64,000 nucleotides of DNA from Dickeya zeae NCPPB 2538 (GTDB lineage Bacteria; Pseudomonadota; Gammaproteobacteria; Enterobacterales; Enterobacteriaceae), in contig NZ_CM001977.1 of the NCBI RefSeq assembly GCF_000406165.1, forward strand, positions 3,256,757 through 3,320,756, in the 5' to 3' direction. The notes under the pieces were generated by a model that was not told the origin of the DNA, made no database searches, and saw nothing but the letters and a program-made list of their open reading frames with translations. The position numbers and the translations under genes are program-made. Position 1 is the first letter of the stretch, and the number at the start of each line of letters is the position of its first letter. This document shows positions 25,298 to 33,726 of this stretch, piece by piece.

Positions 25298-26635
25298 CTA
25301 TTCTTTAAAATCGTTGGCGTCCAGTTCGTGCCGTGCCAACAATTTGTAAAATTCGGTACGGTTACGCCCGGCCATACGTGCGGCCTGCGTGACGTTGCCT
25401 TTCGCAATTTGCAGCAATTTTCGCAGATAATTGAGCTCAAATTGGTTACGTGCTTCAGCAAACGTAGGTAATGCCGTATTTTCCCCTTCCAGCGCCTGCT
25501 CTACCAGTGCATCACCAATGACCGGCGCACTGGTCAGCGCGACGCATTGCTCAATGACATTGACCAGTTGCCGCACATTGCCGGGCCAACTGGCCGCCAT
25601 CAAACGTTTCATGGCATCGGTCGAAAAGCTGCGCACAAAAGGCTTATGCCGGGTCGCGGCTTCACGCAGCAAATGGTTCGCCAACAATGGAATATCTTCT
25701 GCGCGTTCATTCAATGCAGGAAGCTTGAGATTCACCACATTGAGGCGGTAGTAAAGATCCTCACGGAACTCGCCTTTTTCCATCGCCTTGGGCAAATCCC
25801 GATGCGTAGCGGAGATGATCCGTACATTGATATCCTGATCCCGGTTACTCCCAAGCGGCCTGACCTTGCGCTCTTGCAACACACGTAGCAGCTTCACCTG
25901 CAATGCCAGCGGCATATCACCGATTTCATCCAGAAACAGCGTCCCGCCTTCCGCCGCCTGAAATAACCCTTCGCGCTGGCTGACTGCACCGGTAAAAGCG
26001 CCTCTGGCATGGCCGAACAGCTCTGACTCCAGCAACGGCTCCGGCAATGCGCCACAGTTGATGGCGATAAATGGCCGTCCCGCACGCGGGCTGGCGGCAT
26101 GAATCGCCTGTGCCAGAACTTCTTTCCCCGTACCACTCTGGCCGTTAATCAGCACGCTGACATCCGATTGCGCCACCATTTTGGCCTGTTCGAGCAGACG
26201 TTGCATGATTGGGCTGCGAGTCACCACCGCGGCGCGCCAGCTTTCATCGCTGGTCGGCGGTGAAAGTTTGAGTGCATCATCAATCGCTTTATACAGCGCA
26301 TCACGATCGACCGGTTTCGTCAGAAAGCTGAACACCCCTTGCTGTGTTGCCGCCACCGCTTCAGGAATAGACCCGTGAGCAGTTAAAATGATCACTGGCA
26401 TGCCCGGCTGATTCTTCTGAATTTCAGCAAACAACGCCAATCCATCCATTTCATCCATGCGCAAGTCGCTGATCACCAGATCAATTTTTTCCCGCAACAG
26501 CAATCGTAGCGCTTCCTGACCACTGGTTGCCGTAATCACGGTAAATCCTTCGCTGGTCAGGCGCATCCCCAGTAATTTCAGCAGACTGGGGTCATCGTCT
26601 ACCAACAGCAGGGTGGCGGATTTTCTGGTGGTCAT
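25298..26635 (-). CDS. glrR: Sigma54-dependent response regulator GlrR
   Basis: NtrC-type activator, 445 residues, phosphorylated by GlrK; it drives glmY from its sigma54 promoter. The receiver domain (residues 8-120) has the phospho-Asp in DLVISDLRMDEMDG. The AAA+ domain has GQSGTGKEVLAQAIH (Walker A), GAFTGA (sigma54 contact) and GTLFLDEIGDMPL (Walker B). A Fis-type helix-turn-helix ends the protein (NVTQAARMAGRNRTEFYKLL). Three TGTC-N10-GACA sites lie upstream of glmY nearby. It overlaps qseG by 4 nt. Confidence 0.95.
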   Translation of the reverse strand: MTTRKSATLLLVDDDPSLLKLLGMRLTSEGFTVITATSGQEALRLLLREKIDLVISDLRMDEMDGLALFAEIQKNQPGMPVIILTAHGSIPEAVAATQQGVFSFLTKPVDRDALYKAIDDALKLSPPTSDESWRAAVVTRSPIMQRLLEQAKMVAQSDVSVLINGQSGTGKEVLAQAIHAASPRAGRPFIAINCGALPEPLLESELFGHARGAFTGAVSQREGLFQAAEGGTLFLDEIGDMPLALQVKLLRVLQERKVRPLGSNRDQDINVRIISATHRDLPKAMEKGEFREDLYYRLNVVNLKLPALNERAEDIPLLANHLLREAATRHKPFVRSFSTDAMKRLMAASWPGNVRQLVNVIEQCVALTSAPVIGDALVEQALEGENTALPTFAEARNQFELNYLRKLLQIAKGNVTQAARMAGRNRTEFYKLLARHELDANDFKE

Positions 26636-27417
26636 TCGCTTTTCATTCCTTTTTTCGCCACAGCCGGCGGTGCTTCACTCTCAGCGCTTTTCCCCCGACG
26701 GCTTTCACCATCAGGCAAATCCCCCTGTGTCGGTTTACGCGATGACAGTTGGCGTTCAATATCGGTCAAATTCTCCAGCTTACGCGTCGTGGTTTCCAGT
26801 TGTGACTGTAACTGCGTCTGCTGCTCGTGCATCGCTTCCAGCTGTTTATCGCTGTTTTCCAGCGTACGCTGAAAACGCTGACGTTCATCCGCCAGGGTCA
26901 ATATCAGATTCTGTTTATCCAGCCAGACCTGAAACAACGGCAATAACGTCAGTGGCACATTCAACCGCTGACGATTCAGTTGTTCAATAATCTGTTGACG
27001 TTCTTGCGGGGTGGTTTCGGCATTGTCCAGCAAGATGGCCTGACGGAATAACCCACTCCAGTCATTTTCACCGACCAACAGCGTCTGTTGCCGGGCCTGC
27101 ATCGGTGTCATACGTGAAGCACACTCCATGACGCGCAGCCAGTACAGTGCATTATTCATCGCGTCGGCATTGTGGAGCGGCCATAACTGTTCACATGACA
27201 TGGTGCGATAATCCGCCACTTGCGCTTTAGGCGGGCTGACGATTTCAGCCTCTCGCCGACCAACAGGTGGGTTATCACTGTCCTGAGCACAACCGGCAAG
27301 TAAAAACAGCAAGGGCAAACCGGTCAGCAGTTTTTTCAGCGCGGCAATCACCTCCAGGCCGGGTAACAACACCACCAGGCTTCGTAACGGCAGAAGGCTC
27401 AACAACCGTGCAATCAT
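26632..27417 (-). CDS. qseG: Outer-membrane lipoprotein QseG
   Basis: Lipoprotein of the GlrK-GlrR operon, 261 residues, known in E. coli to affect GlrK (QseE) signalling. A lipobox LLFLLAGCAQDS with Cys near residue 43 follows an unusually long N-terminal leader; an internal start closer to the lipobox is possible. A coiled coil rich in Gln and Glu covers residues about 165-225. It sits between glrK (2 nt gap) and glrR (4 nt overlap). Confidence 0.85.
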   Translation of the reverse strand: MIARLLSLLPLRSLVVLLPGLEVIAALKKLLTGLPLLFLLAGCAQDSDNPPVGRREAEIVSPPKAQVADYRTMSCEQLWPLHNADAMNNALYWLRVMECASRMTPMQARQQTLLVGENDWSGLFRQAILLDNAETTPQERQQIIEQLNRQRLNVPLTLLPLFQVWLDKQNLILTLADERQRFQRTLENSDKQLEAMHEQQTQLQSQLETTTRKLENLTDIERQLSSRKPTQGDLPDGESRRGKSAESEAPPAVAKKGMKSE

Positions 27418-27419
27418 GG

Positions 27420-28853
27420 TTAATTCTCAGTGTTTAATGGTAATTCAATACGGAAACAGACATCGGCATATTCCACCGCCACCAGATTCAGTTCACCCTG
27501 CATACGGCGGATACAATCCTGCGCAATGCTTAACCCCAGACCACTGCCTTTTACCGCACCTTTACGCTGGTGAGTTCCCTGATAAAAAGGTTCAAAGATC
27601 ATACTTTTGTCTGATTCAGGAATGGGGGTGCCGCTGTTAGCGACGTCAATCTGAACCCGGTTCTCTATCTGGCGGCTGCGGATCCAAATGTTACCGGATT
27701 CCTGACCATAGTGCACCGCATTGGAATAGAGATTATCCATCACCCGCATCAACAATGTCGTTTCCGCCCGACACGTCTTCGCATTCAATTCGACATGCGT
27801 TTGCATCAGCTTGCTGCGAGCCGGTAGGCTATGCGCGGCAACCACCATATTAACGATATCGTTGACATCGACCTGCTCCAGTCCAGCCGGTGCATCCGCC
27901 AACTTACGGTTATAGTCGAGCAATTGTTCGATCAGTTGCTGCAAGTGGCGGCTGCTATTATCCAGAATCGCGACCACCTCTTTCTGGTCGTCCGTCAGCG
28001 TGCCTACCACTTCATCAGCCAACAACGCCGCGCCTTCACGCAGGCTCGCCAGTGGCGTTTTTAGTTCATGGGATAAGTGGCGCAAAAATTCATGACGTTG
28101 CGCTTCCAGCCAGGAAAGGCGCTCACTTAACCAAATGATCCGCTGTGCCAGAGAACGGATTTCCGTCGGCCCTCTAAAATTGATGAGCTGGCCTAACGGT
28201 CTACCTTCCCCCAACCGATTAATCATTCTCTCGACGCCTTTCACCGGCCCGATGATCATCCGAGTAAACAGCACCACCAACAGCACACTGACCAGAAACA
28301 ACACCAGTGCCTGCCAACCGAAGAAACGGCCACGCTCAGCAATATCCTGCTGCAACTGCTGTCCCCGTGAGAAAATGACTTCACGTGTGGCTTGTACCAT
28401 CTGAGCATTGGTACGAGAGAAGTTATCCAGTACGGTAATAGACGCGGCTGCCGGGCCGTTGTTCTGACAACGGATATCGGTCAGTTCCGTCAGGTATTGC
28501 CGCAGGTTTTGATAATAAGACGGGTCAGGCAAAATCGGCGCATGCACGTCCAGCATCTGGGAATACTGCTTACGCTGATTTTGATACAACTGCGACAGGG
28601 TCTGATCGCCCAGCACGCAAAACTGACGATAGCTGCGTTCCATGCTGATAGCCGTACTGGTCATAGCTTCGCTGCGCCGGGCATCAGCCAGTGTCGTGCT
28701 ATTGATCCCCGCCGCCTGTTCACTAAGATGATCCAAGCTCTCATAGGCCTGATAAGCCAATACCAGCAACGGCAACAAGACCAGCAGGAAAGCCATAATG
28801 ACCAATTGCCGCAAAGAGCGTGGGAAAAAACGCCAACGTTTCAACGAAATCAT
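27420..28853 (-). CDS. glrK: Sensor histidine kinase GlrK (QseE)
   Basis: Membrane kinase that phosphorylates GlrR in response to envelope conditions. I chose the ATG at 28853 (MISLKRWRFFPRSL, 477 residues), which follows CAGG at a suitable distance; the frame is open further only through a TTG. Order: membrane helix (about 15-37), periplasmic sensor region, second helix near 180-200, HAMP, the phospho-acceptor in HLSHELKTPLASLREGAALL near 257, and the ATPase with GSGLGLSIAQDCI. First gene of the glrK-qseG-glrR operon. Confidence 0.94.
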   Translation of the reverse strand: MISLKRWRFFPRSLRQLVIMAFLLVLLPLLVLAYQAYESLDHLSEQAAGINSTTLADARRSEAMTSTAISMERSYRQFCVLGDQTLSQLYQNQRKQYSQMLDVHAPILPDPSYYQNLRQYLTELTDIRCQNNGPAAASITVLDNFSRTNAQMVQATREVIFSRGQQLQQDIAERGRFFGWQALVLFLVSVLLVVLFTRMIIGPVKGVERMINRLGEGRPLGQLINFRGPTEIRSLAQRIIWLSERLSWLEAQRHEFLRHLSHELKTPLASLREGAALLADEVVGTLTDDQKEVVAILDNSSRHLQQLIEQLLDYNRKLADAPAGLEQVDVNDIVNMVVAAHSLPARSKLMQTHVELNAKTCRAETTLLMRVMDNLYSNAVHYGQESGNIWIRSRQIENRVQIDVANSGTPIPESDKSMIFEPFYQGTHQRKGAVKGSGLGLSIAQDCIRRMQGELNLVAVEYADVCFRIELPLNTEN

Positions 28854-29045
28854 ACCGTTACCTGCCAAAGTACACCGTCTGATACCTCGCCCGCCATTGT
28901 ACGCATTATCAGTATCAGCTCAAATGCAGACCATCAGTATATTGGGAAGACGGCCGCAATCATGCCATGCAACCCTGCAAATTGCGGTAGTCAGAAAGGA
29001 ACGAACGCGCAATAGGCGCTGGGAGTGACTCGGTGAATACCCAAA

Positions 29046-29245
29046 AGCAAAACCCGGTCACACAGTTACTGTCTGACCGGGTCTCTGAATAGGCGGTGCC
29101 TCACTCAACGTGTCGCCCGATGTGTGATAAAGCCCGAGGGCAGTTATCAATAATGCTGGACGATAGGCACCTTATCTTTTGGCATCATTCCGGGCGTTAT
29201 GAGCATGTTTGTTACATTGCTATCATAACCAGTTGAATGAGCAGC
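29046..29245 (-). ncRNA. glmY: Small RNA GlmY
   Basis: Located between glrK and purL, its position in E. coli. The predicted RNA is about 200 nt, starting near 29245 with GCTGCTCATTC (E. coli GlmY also has GCTCATTC near its 5' end). It ends at a strong hairpin (29052-29060 with 29074-29082, extended inside) followed by a T-rich tail. GlmY captures RapZ and thereby spares GlmZ, which activates glmS. Identification rests on synteny, promoter class, GlrR sites and terminator; the body sequence was not aligned. Confidence 0.85.
29049..29082 (-). terminator. Terminator of glmY
   Basis: Stem ACCCGGTCA / TGACCGGGT with an inner ACAGT / ACTGT pairing. On the minus strand it is followed by TTTTGCTTTT. 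Confidence 0.88.
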
Positions 29246-29251
29246 GCACTC

Positions 29252-29279
29252 ATTATGCACTCATCGTGCCAGTTTTCAA
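29252..29279 (-). promoter_or_regulatory. Overlapping sigma54 and sigma70 promoters of glmY
   Basis: On the minus strand TGGCACGATGAGTGCA (29256-29271) fits the sigma54 -24/-12 consensus with the GG and GC at correct spacing. A sigma70 pair, TTGAAA (29274-29279) and CATAAT (29252-29257) separated by 16 nt, overlaps it. Both predict a start near 29245. Overlapping promoters of this kind are described for E. coli glmY. Confidence 0.85.
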
Positions 29280-29286
29280 CTTAAAT

Positions 29287-29299
29287 AATCAACGTGTTG
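29287..29299 (-). promoter_or_regulatory. IHF site upstream of glmY
   Basis: AATCAACGTGTTG fits the IHF consensus WATCAANNNNTTR exactly on the plus strand. It lies between the promoter and the GlrR sites, where a bend would bring the activator to sigma54 polymerase. Confidence 0.65.
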
Positions 29300-29398
29300 A
29301 AATAGAAAGAAAAATAAAAATAACACATCGAAGGTATTAATAATACAGCCTGAACGCTTTCCGCGATTCCTTCGCTATTCGGTGAAATCAGGGCTTTT

Positions 29399-29416
29399 TG
29401 TCGCTAAAAAAAGACA
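29399..29416. promoter_or_regulatory. GlrR box 1 (proximal)
   Basis: Exact TGTC-N10-GACA, the GlrR recognition pattern known from E. coli. It is centred about 162 nt upstream of the predicted glmY start. Confidence 0.75.
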
Positions 29417-29461
29417 CCCTAATACCCATTAAAAATAATTCTTTAAAATCAATCGAATAAA

Positions 29462-29479
29462 TGTCACCTTTTGGAGACA
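29462..29479. promoter_or_regulatory. GlrR box 2 (middle)
   Basis: Exact TGTC-N10-GACA, centred 63 bp from box 1, which is six helical turns, so both lie on the same DNA face. Confidence 0.75.
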
Positions 29480-29493
29480 ATCAATCATGCTGT

Positions 29494-29511
29494 TGTCGCT
29501 GATTTGAGACA
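29494..29511. promoter_or_regulatory. GlrR box 3 (distal)
   Basis: Exact TGTC-N10-GACA, centred 32 bp from box 2 (three turns). Its right end runs into the A-tract of the purL terminator. Confidence 0.72.
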
Positions 29512-29539
29512 AAAAAAGAAAGGGGCCAAAGCCCCTTTC
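29511..29539 (-). terminator. Terminator of purL
   Basis: A 9-bp stem GAAAGGGGC / GCCCCTTTC with loop CAAA. On the minus strand it is followed by seven T. It lies 25 nt after the purL stop. Confidence 0.92.
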
Positions 29540-29563
29540 TTATCAACGCTGTATTCGAACACA

Positions 29564-32500
29564 TCACCCCAACTGGCGGCGAGCATTACGGAACATACGC
29601 ATCCACGGGCTATCTTCACCCCACTCTTCCGGGTGCCATGAGTTACTCACGGTGCGGAACACGCGTTCCGGATGCGGCATCATTACCGTGGCACGGCCAC
29701 TCACGCTGGTCACCGCCGTGATACCATTCGGCGAGCCATTCGGGTTAGCCGGGTAATCTTCCGTTGCCTGGCCATAATTATTCACGTAGCGCAGTGCCAC
29801 CAACTGATGCTGTTCCAGTGCAGACAGCTGGCTGTCGTCACGGACTTCTACACGACCTTCGCCATGCGACACAGCGATCGGCATACGGGAACCCGCCATA
29901 TCCTGCAGGAACAGTGATGGGCTGCTGGTCACTTCTACCAGGCTGAAACGTGCTTCAAACCGGTCAGATTTATTACGAACAAAACGCGGCCAGTGCTCCG
30001 CCCCTGGGATCAACTCACGCAGGTTGGACATCATCTGACAACCGTTACAGACCCCCAGCGCCAGCGTTTGCGGACGCAGGAAGAATGCGGCGAATTCATC
30101 ACGCACCCGATCGTTGAATAGAATGGACTTCGCCCAGCCCTCACCTGCCCCCAGCACATCACCGTAAGAGAAGCCACCACACGCAACAAGCGCCTGGAAG
30201 TCTTGCAGATTACGGCGACCAGCCAGCAGATCGCTCATATGAATATCAATGGCATCAAACCCGGCACGATGGAACGCCGCCGCCATTTCTACATGCGAGT
30301 TGACACCTTGCTCACGCAAGACGGCCACCTTGGGACGCGCCTGACGGCTGATAAATGGTGCGGCAATGTCTTCGCGCAGGTCAAAAGTCAGTGCGACACT
30401 CAACCCCGGATCGTTGTCATCAGATTTCGCGTGGTGCTCCTGATCTGCGCACTGTGGGTTATCACGCAGACGCTGCATTTGCCAGGTCGTCTCCGCCCAC
30501 CAGTTGCGCAGTGTAGTGCGGCTTTCGTGGTACACCACCTCATTGCCACTGTGGATGATGAAGTGGTTGCCCGCTTGTGCCTGTCCCAGATAGTGCACGC
30601 ACTCTGCCAGACCGTGTTCAGCCAACACCTGTTCGACTTCGGCACGGCGAGAAGCTTCTATCTGGATAACAGCCCCCAGCTCTTCGTTGAACAGCACTGC
30701 CAACGCATCTTCACCCATAGAACTGATGTCGGCTTTAACACCACAATGGCCGGCAAACGCCATTTCAGCCAACGTGACCAGCAAACCGCCGTCTGAGCGG
30801 TCGTGGTATGCCAGCAGTGCCTTGTTCGCCACCAATGTCTGCATTGCATTGAAGAAACCAGCCAGCTGTGCCGGATTACGCACATCCGCCGTTTTACGAC
30901 CCAGTTGACGATAAACCTGAGCCAGTGCTGTCGCGCCCAATGCGTGATGTCCAGCACCCAGATCGATCATCAGCAGTACGTTGTCTTTGTCAGTACGCAA
31001 CTGCGGTGTAACGGTATGGCGTACATCTTCTACGCGGGCAAACGCAGAAATCACCAGCGATAACGGTGCAGTTACCGATTTATCTTCGCCATTTTCCTGC
31101 CAGCGGGTTTTCATCGACATGGAGTCTTTACCCACCGGAATCGTCAGCCCCAGCGCCGGACAGAGTTCTTCACCAACAGCCTTCACCGCCTCGTACAAAC
31201 CTGCGTCTTCGCCTGGATGCCCGGCTGCCGCCATCCAGTTGGCAGACAATTTCACACGCTTCAGGTCGCCAATATGTGTCGCGGCGATGTTAGTCAGTGC
31301 TTCCCCTACCGCCAGACGTGCCGATGCGGCAAAGTTACGCAACGCCACCGGTGCACGTTCGCCGATTGACATCGCTTCACCGTAATAGCTATCCAGGCTG
31401 GCGGTTGTCACCGCACAGTCCGCTACCGGTATCTGCCACGGCCCAACCATCTGGTCACGTGCCACCATCCCGGTCACCGTACGATCACCGATAGTAATGA
31501 GGAAGGTTTTCTCAGCCACCGCAGGCAAGTGCAGCACGCGTTCAACCGCTTCCGCCAGATAAATGCCTTCGCGATTCAGTGGAGTACCTTCGACGTCTTT
31601 ACGCTCGACATCACGCAACATTTTCGGCGTTTTGCCCAGCAGTACGTCCAGCGGCATGTCGATCGGCTTATTGTTGAAGTGACGATCGCTGAGCGTCAGG
31701 TGTTGCTCTTGCGTCGCTTCACCAATGACAGCATAAGGCGCGCGTTCACGACGGCATATCTCATCGAACAGCGCCAGTTGTTCCGGTGCTACTGCCAGCA
31801 CGTAACGTTCCTGTGATTCGTTGCACCAGACTTCCAGCGGGCTCATCCCAGGTTCATCATTCAGAATATCGCGCAGTTCGAAACGACCACCGCGACCACC
31901 GTCGCTGACCAGTTCCGGCATGGCGTTGGACAGGCCACCAGCACCGACGTCATGGATAAACAGGATCGGGTTCTGCTCGCCAAGCTGCCAGCAGCGATCG
32001 ATAACCTCCTGACAACGGCGCTCCATTTCCGGGTTATCACGTTGCACCGAGGCAAAATCCAGATCCGCGTCAGACTGGCCTGATGCCATAGACGATGCAG
32101 CACCGCCTCCCAGACCGATATTCATTGCAGGCCCGCCCAGCACAATCAACTTGGCGCCAATGCTAATTTCGCCTTTCTTGACATGTTCCGCACGGATGTT
32201 GCCGATCCCACCGGCCAGCATGATAGGTTTGTGATAACCGCGTACTTCAACGCCGTTATGGCTGTCTACCGCTTCTTCATAGGTACGGAAATAACCGGTC
32301 AATGCCGGACGGCCAAATTCATTATTAAAGGCCGCGCCACCCAGTGGGCCATCGGTCATGATATCCAGCGCGCTGACGATACGGTCCGGCTTACCGAAAT
32401 CTTGCTCCCACGGCTGAACAAAACCGGGGATACGCAGGTTAGATACCGAGAACCCAACCAGACCGGCTTTCGGTTTCGCGCCTCGCCCAGTAGCGCCTTC

Positions 32501-33451
32501 ATCACGGATTTCACCGCCGGAGCCAGTCGCAGCACCCGGCCACGGTGAAATCGCCGTCGGATGGTTATGGGTTTCCACTTTCATCAGGATATGTGCGTCT
32601 TCCTGATGGTAGGCATAAGCGCCTTGTGGGTCAGGGAAGAAACGGCCTACAGCCGATCCTTCCATCACTGCCGCATTGTCCTTATAGGCAGACAACACAT
32701 AGTCCGGTGTATGCTCAAAGGTGTTTTTGATCATCTTGAACAGCGACTTTGGCTGTGTTTCACCGTTGATGACCCAATCGGCATTGAAGATTTTATGGCG
32801 GCAGTGCTCAGAATTCGCCTGAGCAAACATATAGAGTTCGATATCGGTTGGATTGCGCCCCAGTTTAGTAAAGGCTTCCAGCAGATAATCCATTTCGTCA
32901 TCAGCCAGCGCCAGCCCCAAACGCAGGTTGGCCTCTTCCAGCGCCGGACGGCCCTGCAGCAGAATTTCGACTCGCTTAAGCGCGGTTGGCTGGTGCTGAG
33001 AGAACAGCAGGTTAGCCTGTTGCAGGTCGTCAAAAACGCTTTCCATCATGCGGTCATGGAGCAGTGAAGACAGTTCTTTCCACTGGGCATCACTTAATGT
33101 CGGTGCATGAATGTAAAACGCCAGGCCACGTTCCAGACGACGAATTTTCTGCAGGCCGCAATTGTGCGCAATGTCGGTAGCCTTGGAAGACCAGGGAGAA
33201 ATGGTGCCCGGACGCGGGGTCACCAGAATCAGCCGACCGGTAGGCTCATGCTCAGCGAGAGAAGGCCCGTATTTCAGCAGGCGGCTCAGTCGTGACTGTT
33301 CTTCATGGTTTAGCGGAGCGTTCACATCGGCGAAGTGGACGTATTCGGCATAAATGTCGCTAACGGGCAGTTGGTATTCCTTGCACCGGGCCAACAGTTT
33401 ATTGATACGGAAAGCCGATAAGGCCGGTGAACCACGCAGTATTTCCATCAT
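29564..33451 (-). CDS. purL: Phosphoribosylformylglycinamidine synthase PurL
   Basis: Fourth step of purine synthesis, FGAR plus glutamine and ATP to FGAM. The large single-chain form has 1295 residues and begins MMEILRGSPALSAFRINKLL. It contains an N-terminal PurS-like region, two AIRS-type synthase halves (VETHNHPTAISPWPGAATGS near residue 295), and a C-terminal glutamine amidotransferase with the Cys in LGVCNGCQMMSNL and His/Glu in MMPHPERVFR. A near-perfect PurR operator precedes it. It is divergent from mltF. Confidence 0.98.
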   Translation of the reverse strand: MMEILRGSPALSAFRINKLLARCKEYQLPVSDIYAEYVHFADVNAPLNHEEQSRLSRLLKYGPSLAEHEPTGRLILVTPRPGTISPWSSKATDIAHNCGLQKIRRLERGLAFYIHAPTLSDAQWKELSSLLHDRMMESVFDDLQQANLLFSQHQPTALKRVEILLQGRPALEEANLRLGLALADDEMDYLLEAFTKLGRNPTDIELYMFAQANSEHCRHKIFNADWVINGETQPKSLFKMIKNTFEHTPDYVLSAYKDNAAVMEGSAVGRFFPDPQGAYAYHQEDAHILMKVETHNHPTAISPWPGAATGSGGEIRDEGATGRGAKPKAGLVGFSVSNLRIPGFVQPWEQDFGKPDRIVSALDIMTDGPLGGAAFNNEFGRPALTGYFRTYEEAVDSHNGVEVRGYHKPIMLAGGIGNIRAEHVKKGEISIGAKLIVLGGPAMNIGLGGGAASSMASGQSDADLDFASVQRDNPEMERRCQEVIDRCWQLGEQNPILFIHDVGAGGLSNAMPELVSDGGRGGRFELRDILNDEPGMSPLEVWCNESQERYVLAVAPEQLALFDEICRRERAPYAVIGEATQEQHLTLSDRHFNNKPIDMPLDVLLGKTPKMLRDVERKDVEGTPLNREGIYLAEAVERVLHLPAVAEKTFLITIGDRTVTGMVARDQMVGPWQIPVADCAVTTASLDSYYGEAMSIGERAPVALRNFAASARLAVGEALTNIAATHIGDLKRVKLSANWMAAAGHPGEDAGLYEAVKAVGEELCPALGLTIPVGKDSMSMKTRWQENGEDKSVTAPLSLVISAFARVEDVRHTVTPQLRTDKDNVLLMIDLGAGHHALGATALAQVYRQLGRKTADVRNPAQLAGFFNAMQTLVANKALLAYHDRSDGGLLVTLAEMAFAGHCGVKADISSMGEDALAVLFNEELGAVIQIEASRRAEVEQVLAEHGLAECVHYLGQAQAGNHFIIHSGNEVVYHESRTTLRNWWAETTWQMQRLRDNPQCADQEHHAKSDDNDPGLSVALTFDLREDIAAPFISRQARPKVAVLREQGVNSHVEMAAAFHRAGFDAIDIHMSDLLAGRRNLQDFQALVACGGFSYGDVLGAGEGWAKSILFNDRVRDEFAAFFLRPQTLALGVCNGCQMMSNLRELIPGAEHWPRFVRNKSDRFEARFSLVEVTSSPSLFLQDMAGSRMPIAVSHGEGRVEVRDDSQLSALEQHQLVALRYVNNYGQATEDYPANPNGSPNGITAVTSVSGRATVMMPHPERVFRTVSNSWHPEEWGEDSPWMRMFRNARRQLG

Positions 33452-33543
33452 CTAAATTTCTCTCGTCTTCGAGGCACCGGAGACAGTGCGTCAGGGCGCT
33501 ACAGGGGGGAAACGCGGGCTATTATAGAGAATAGTGACGCGTG

Positions 33544-33559
33544 ACGAAACCGTTTGCGT
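33544..33559 (-). promoter_or_regulatory. PurR operator of purL
   Basis: Minus-strand ACGCAAACGGTTTCGT matches 14 of 16 positions of the PurR operator ACGCAAACGTTTGCGT. It is about 95 nt upstream of purL. Confidence 0.8.
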
Positions 33560-33726
33560 AGCGATTGTTAAACATTGCAGAGGTTCTGTGGTCAAACAAT
33601 AGACAAACGAATAACAGTTGCACACTGGCGGTTTGTTAAGCAAAATGCCCCCCGACTCTGGGACAGACGTAATAAGAAACTGCCGTTACAGACAGACAGG
33701 CCAACTGGCCGCCGAGAGACAACTCA

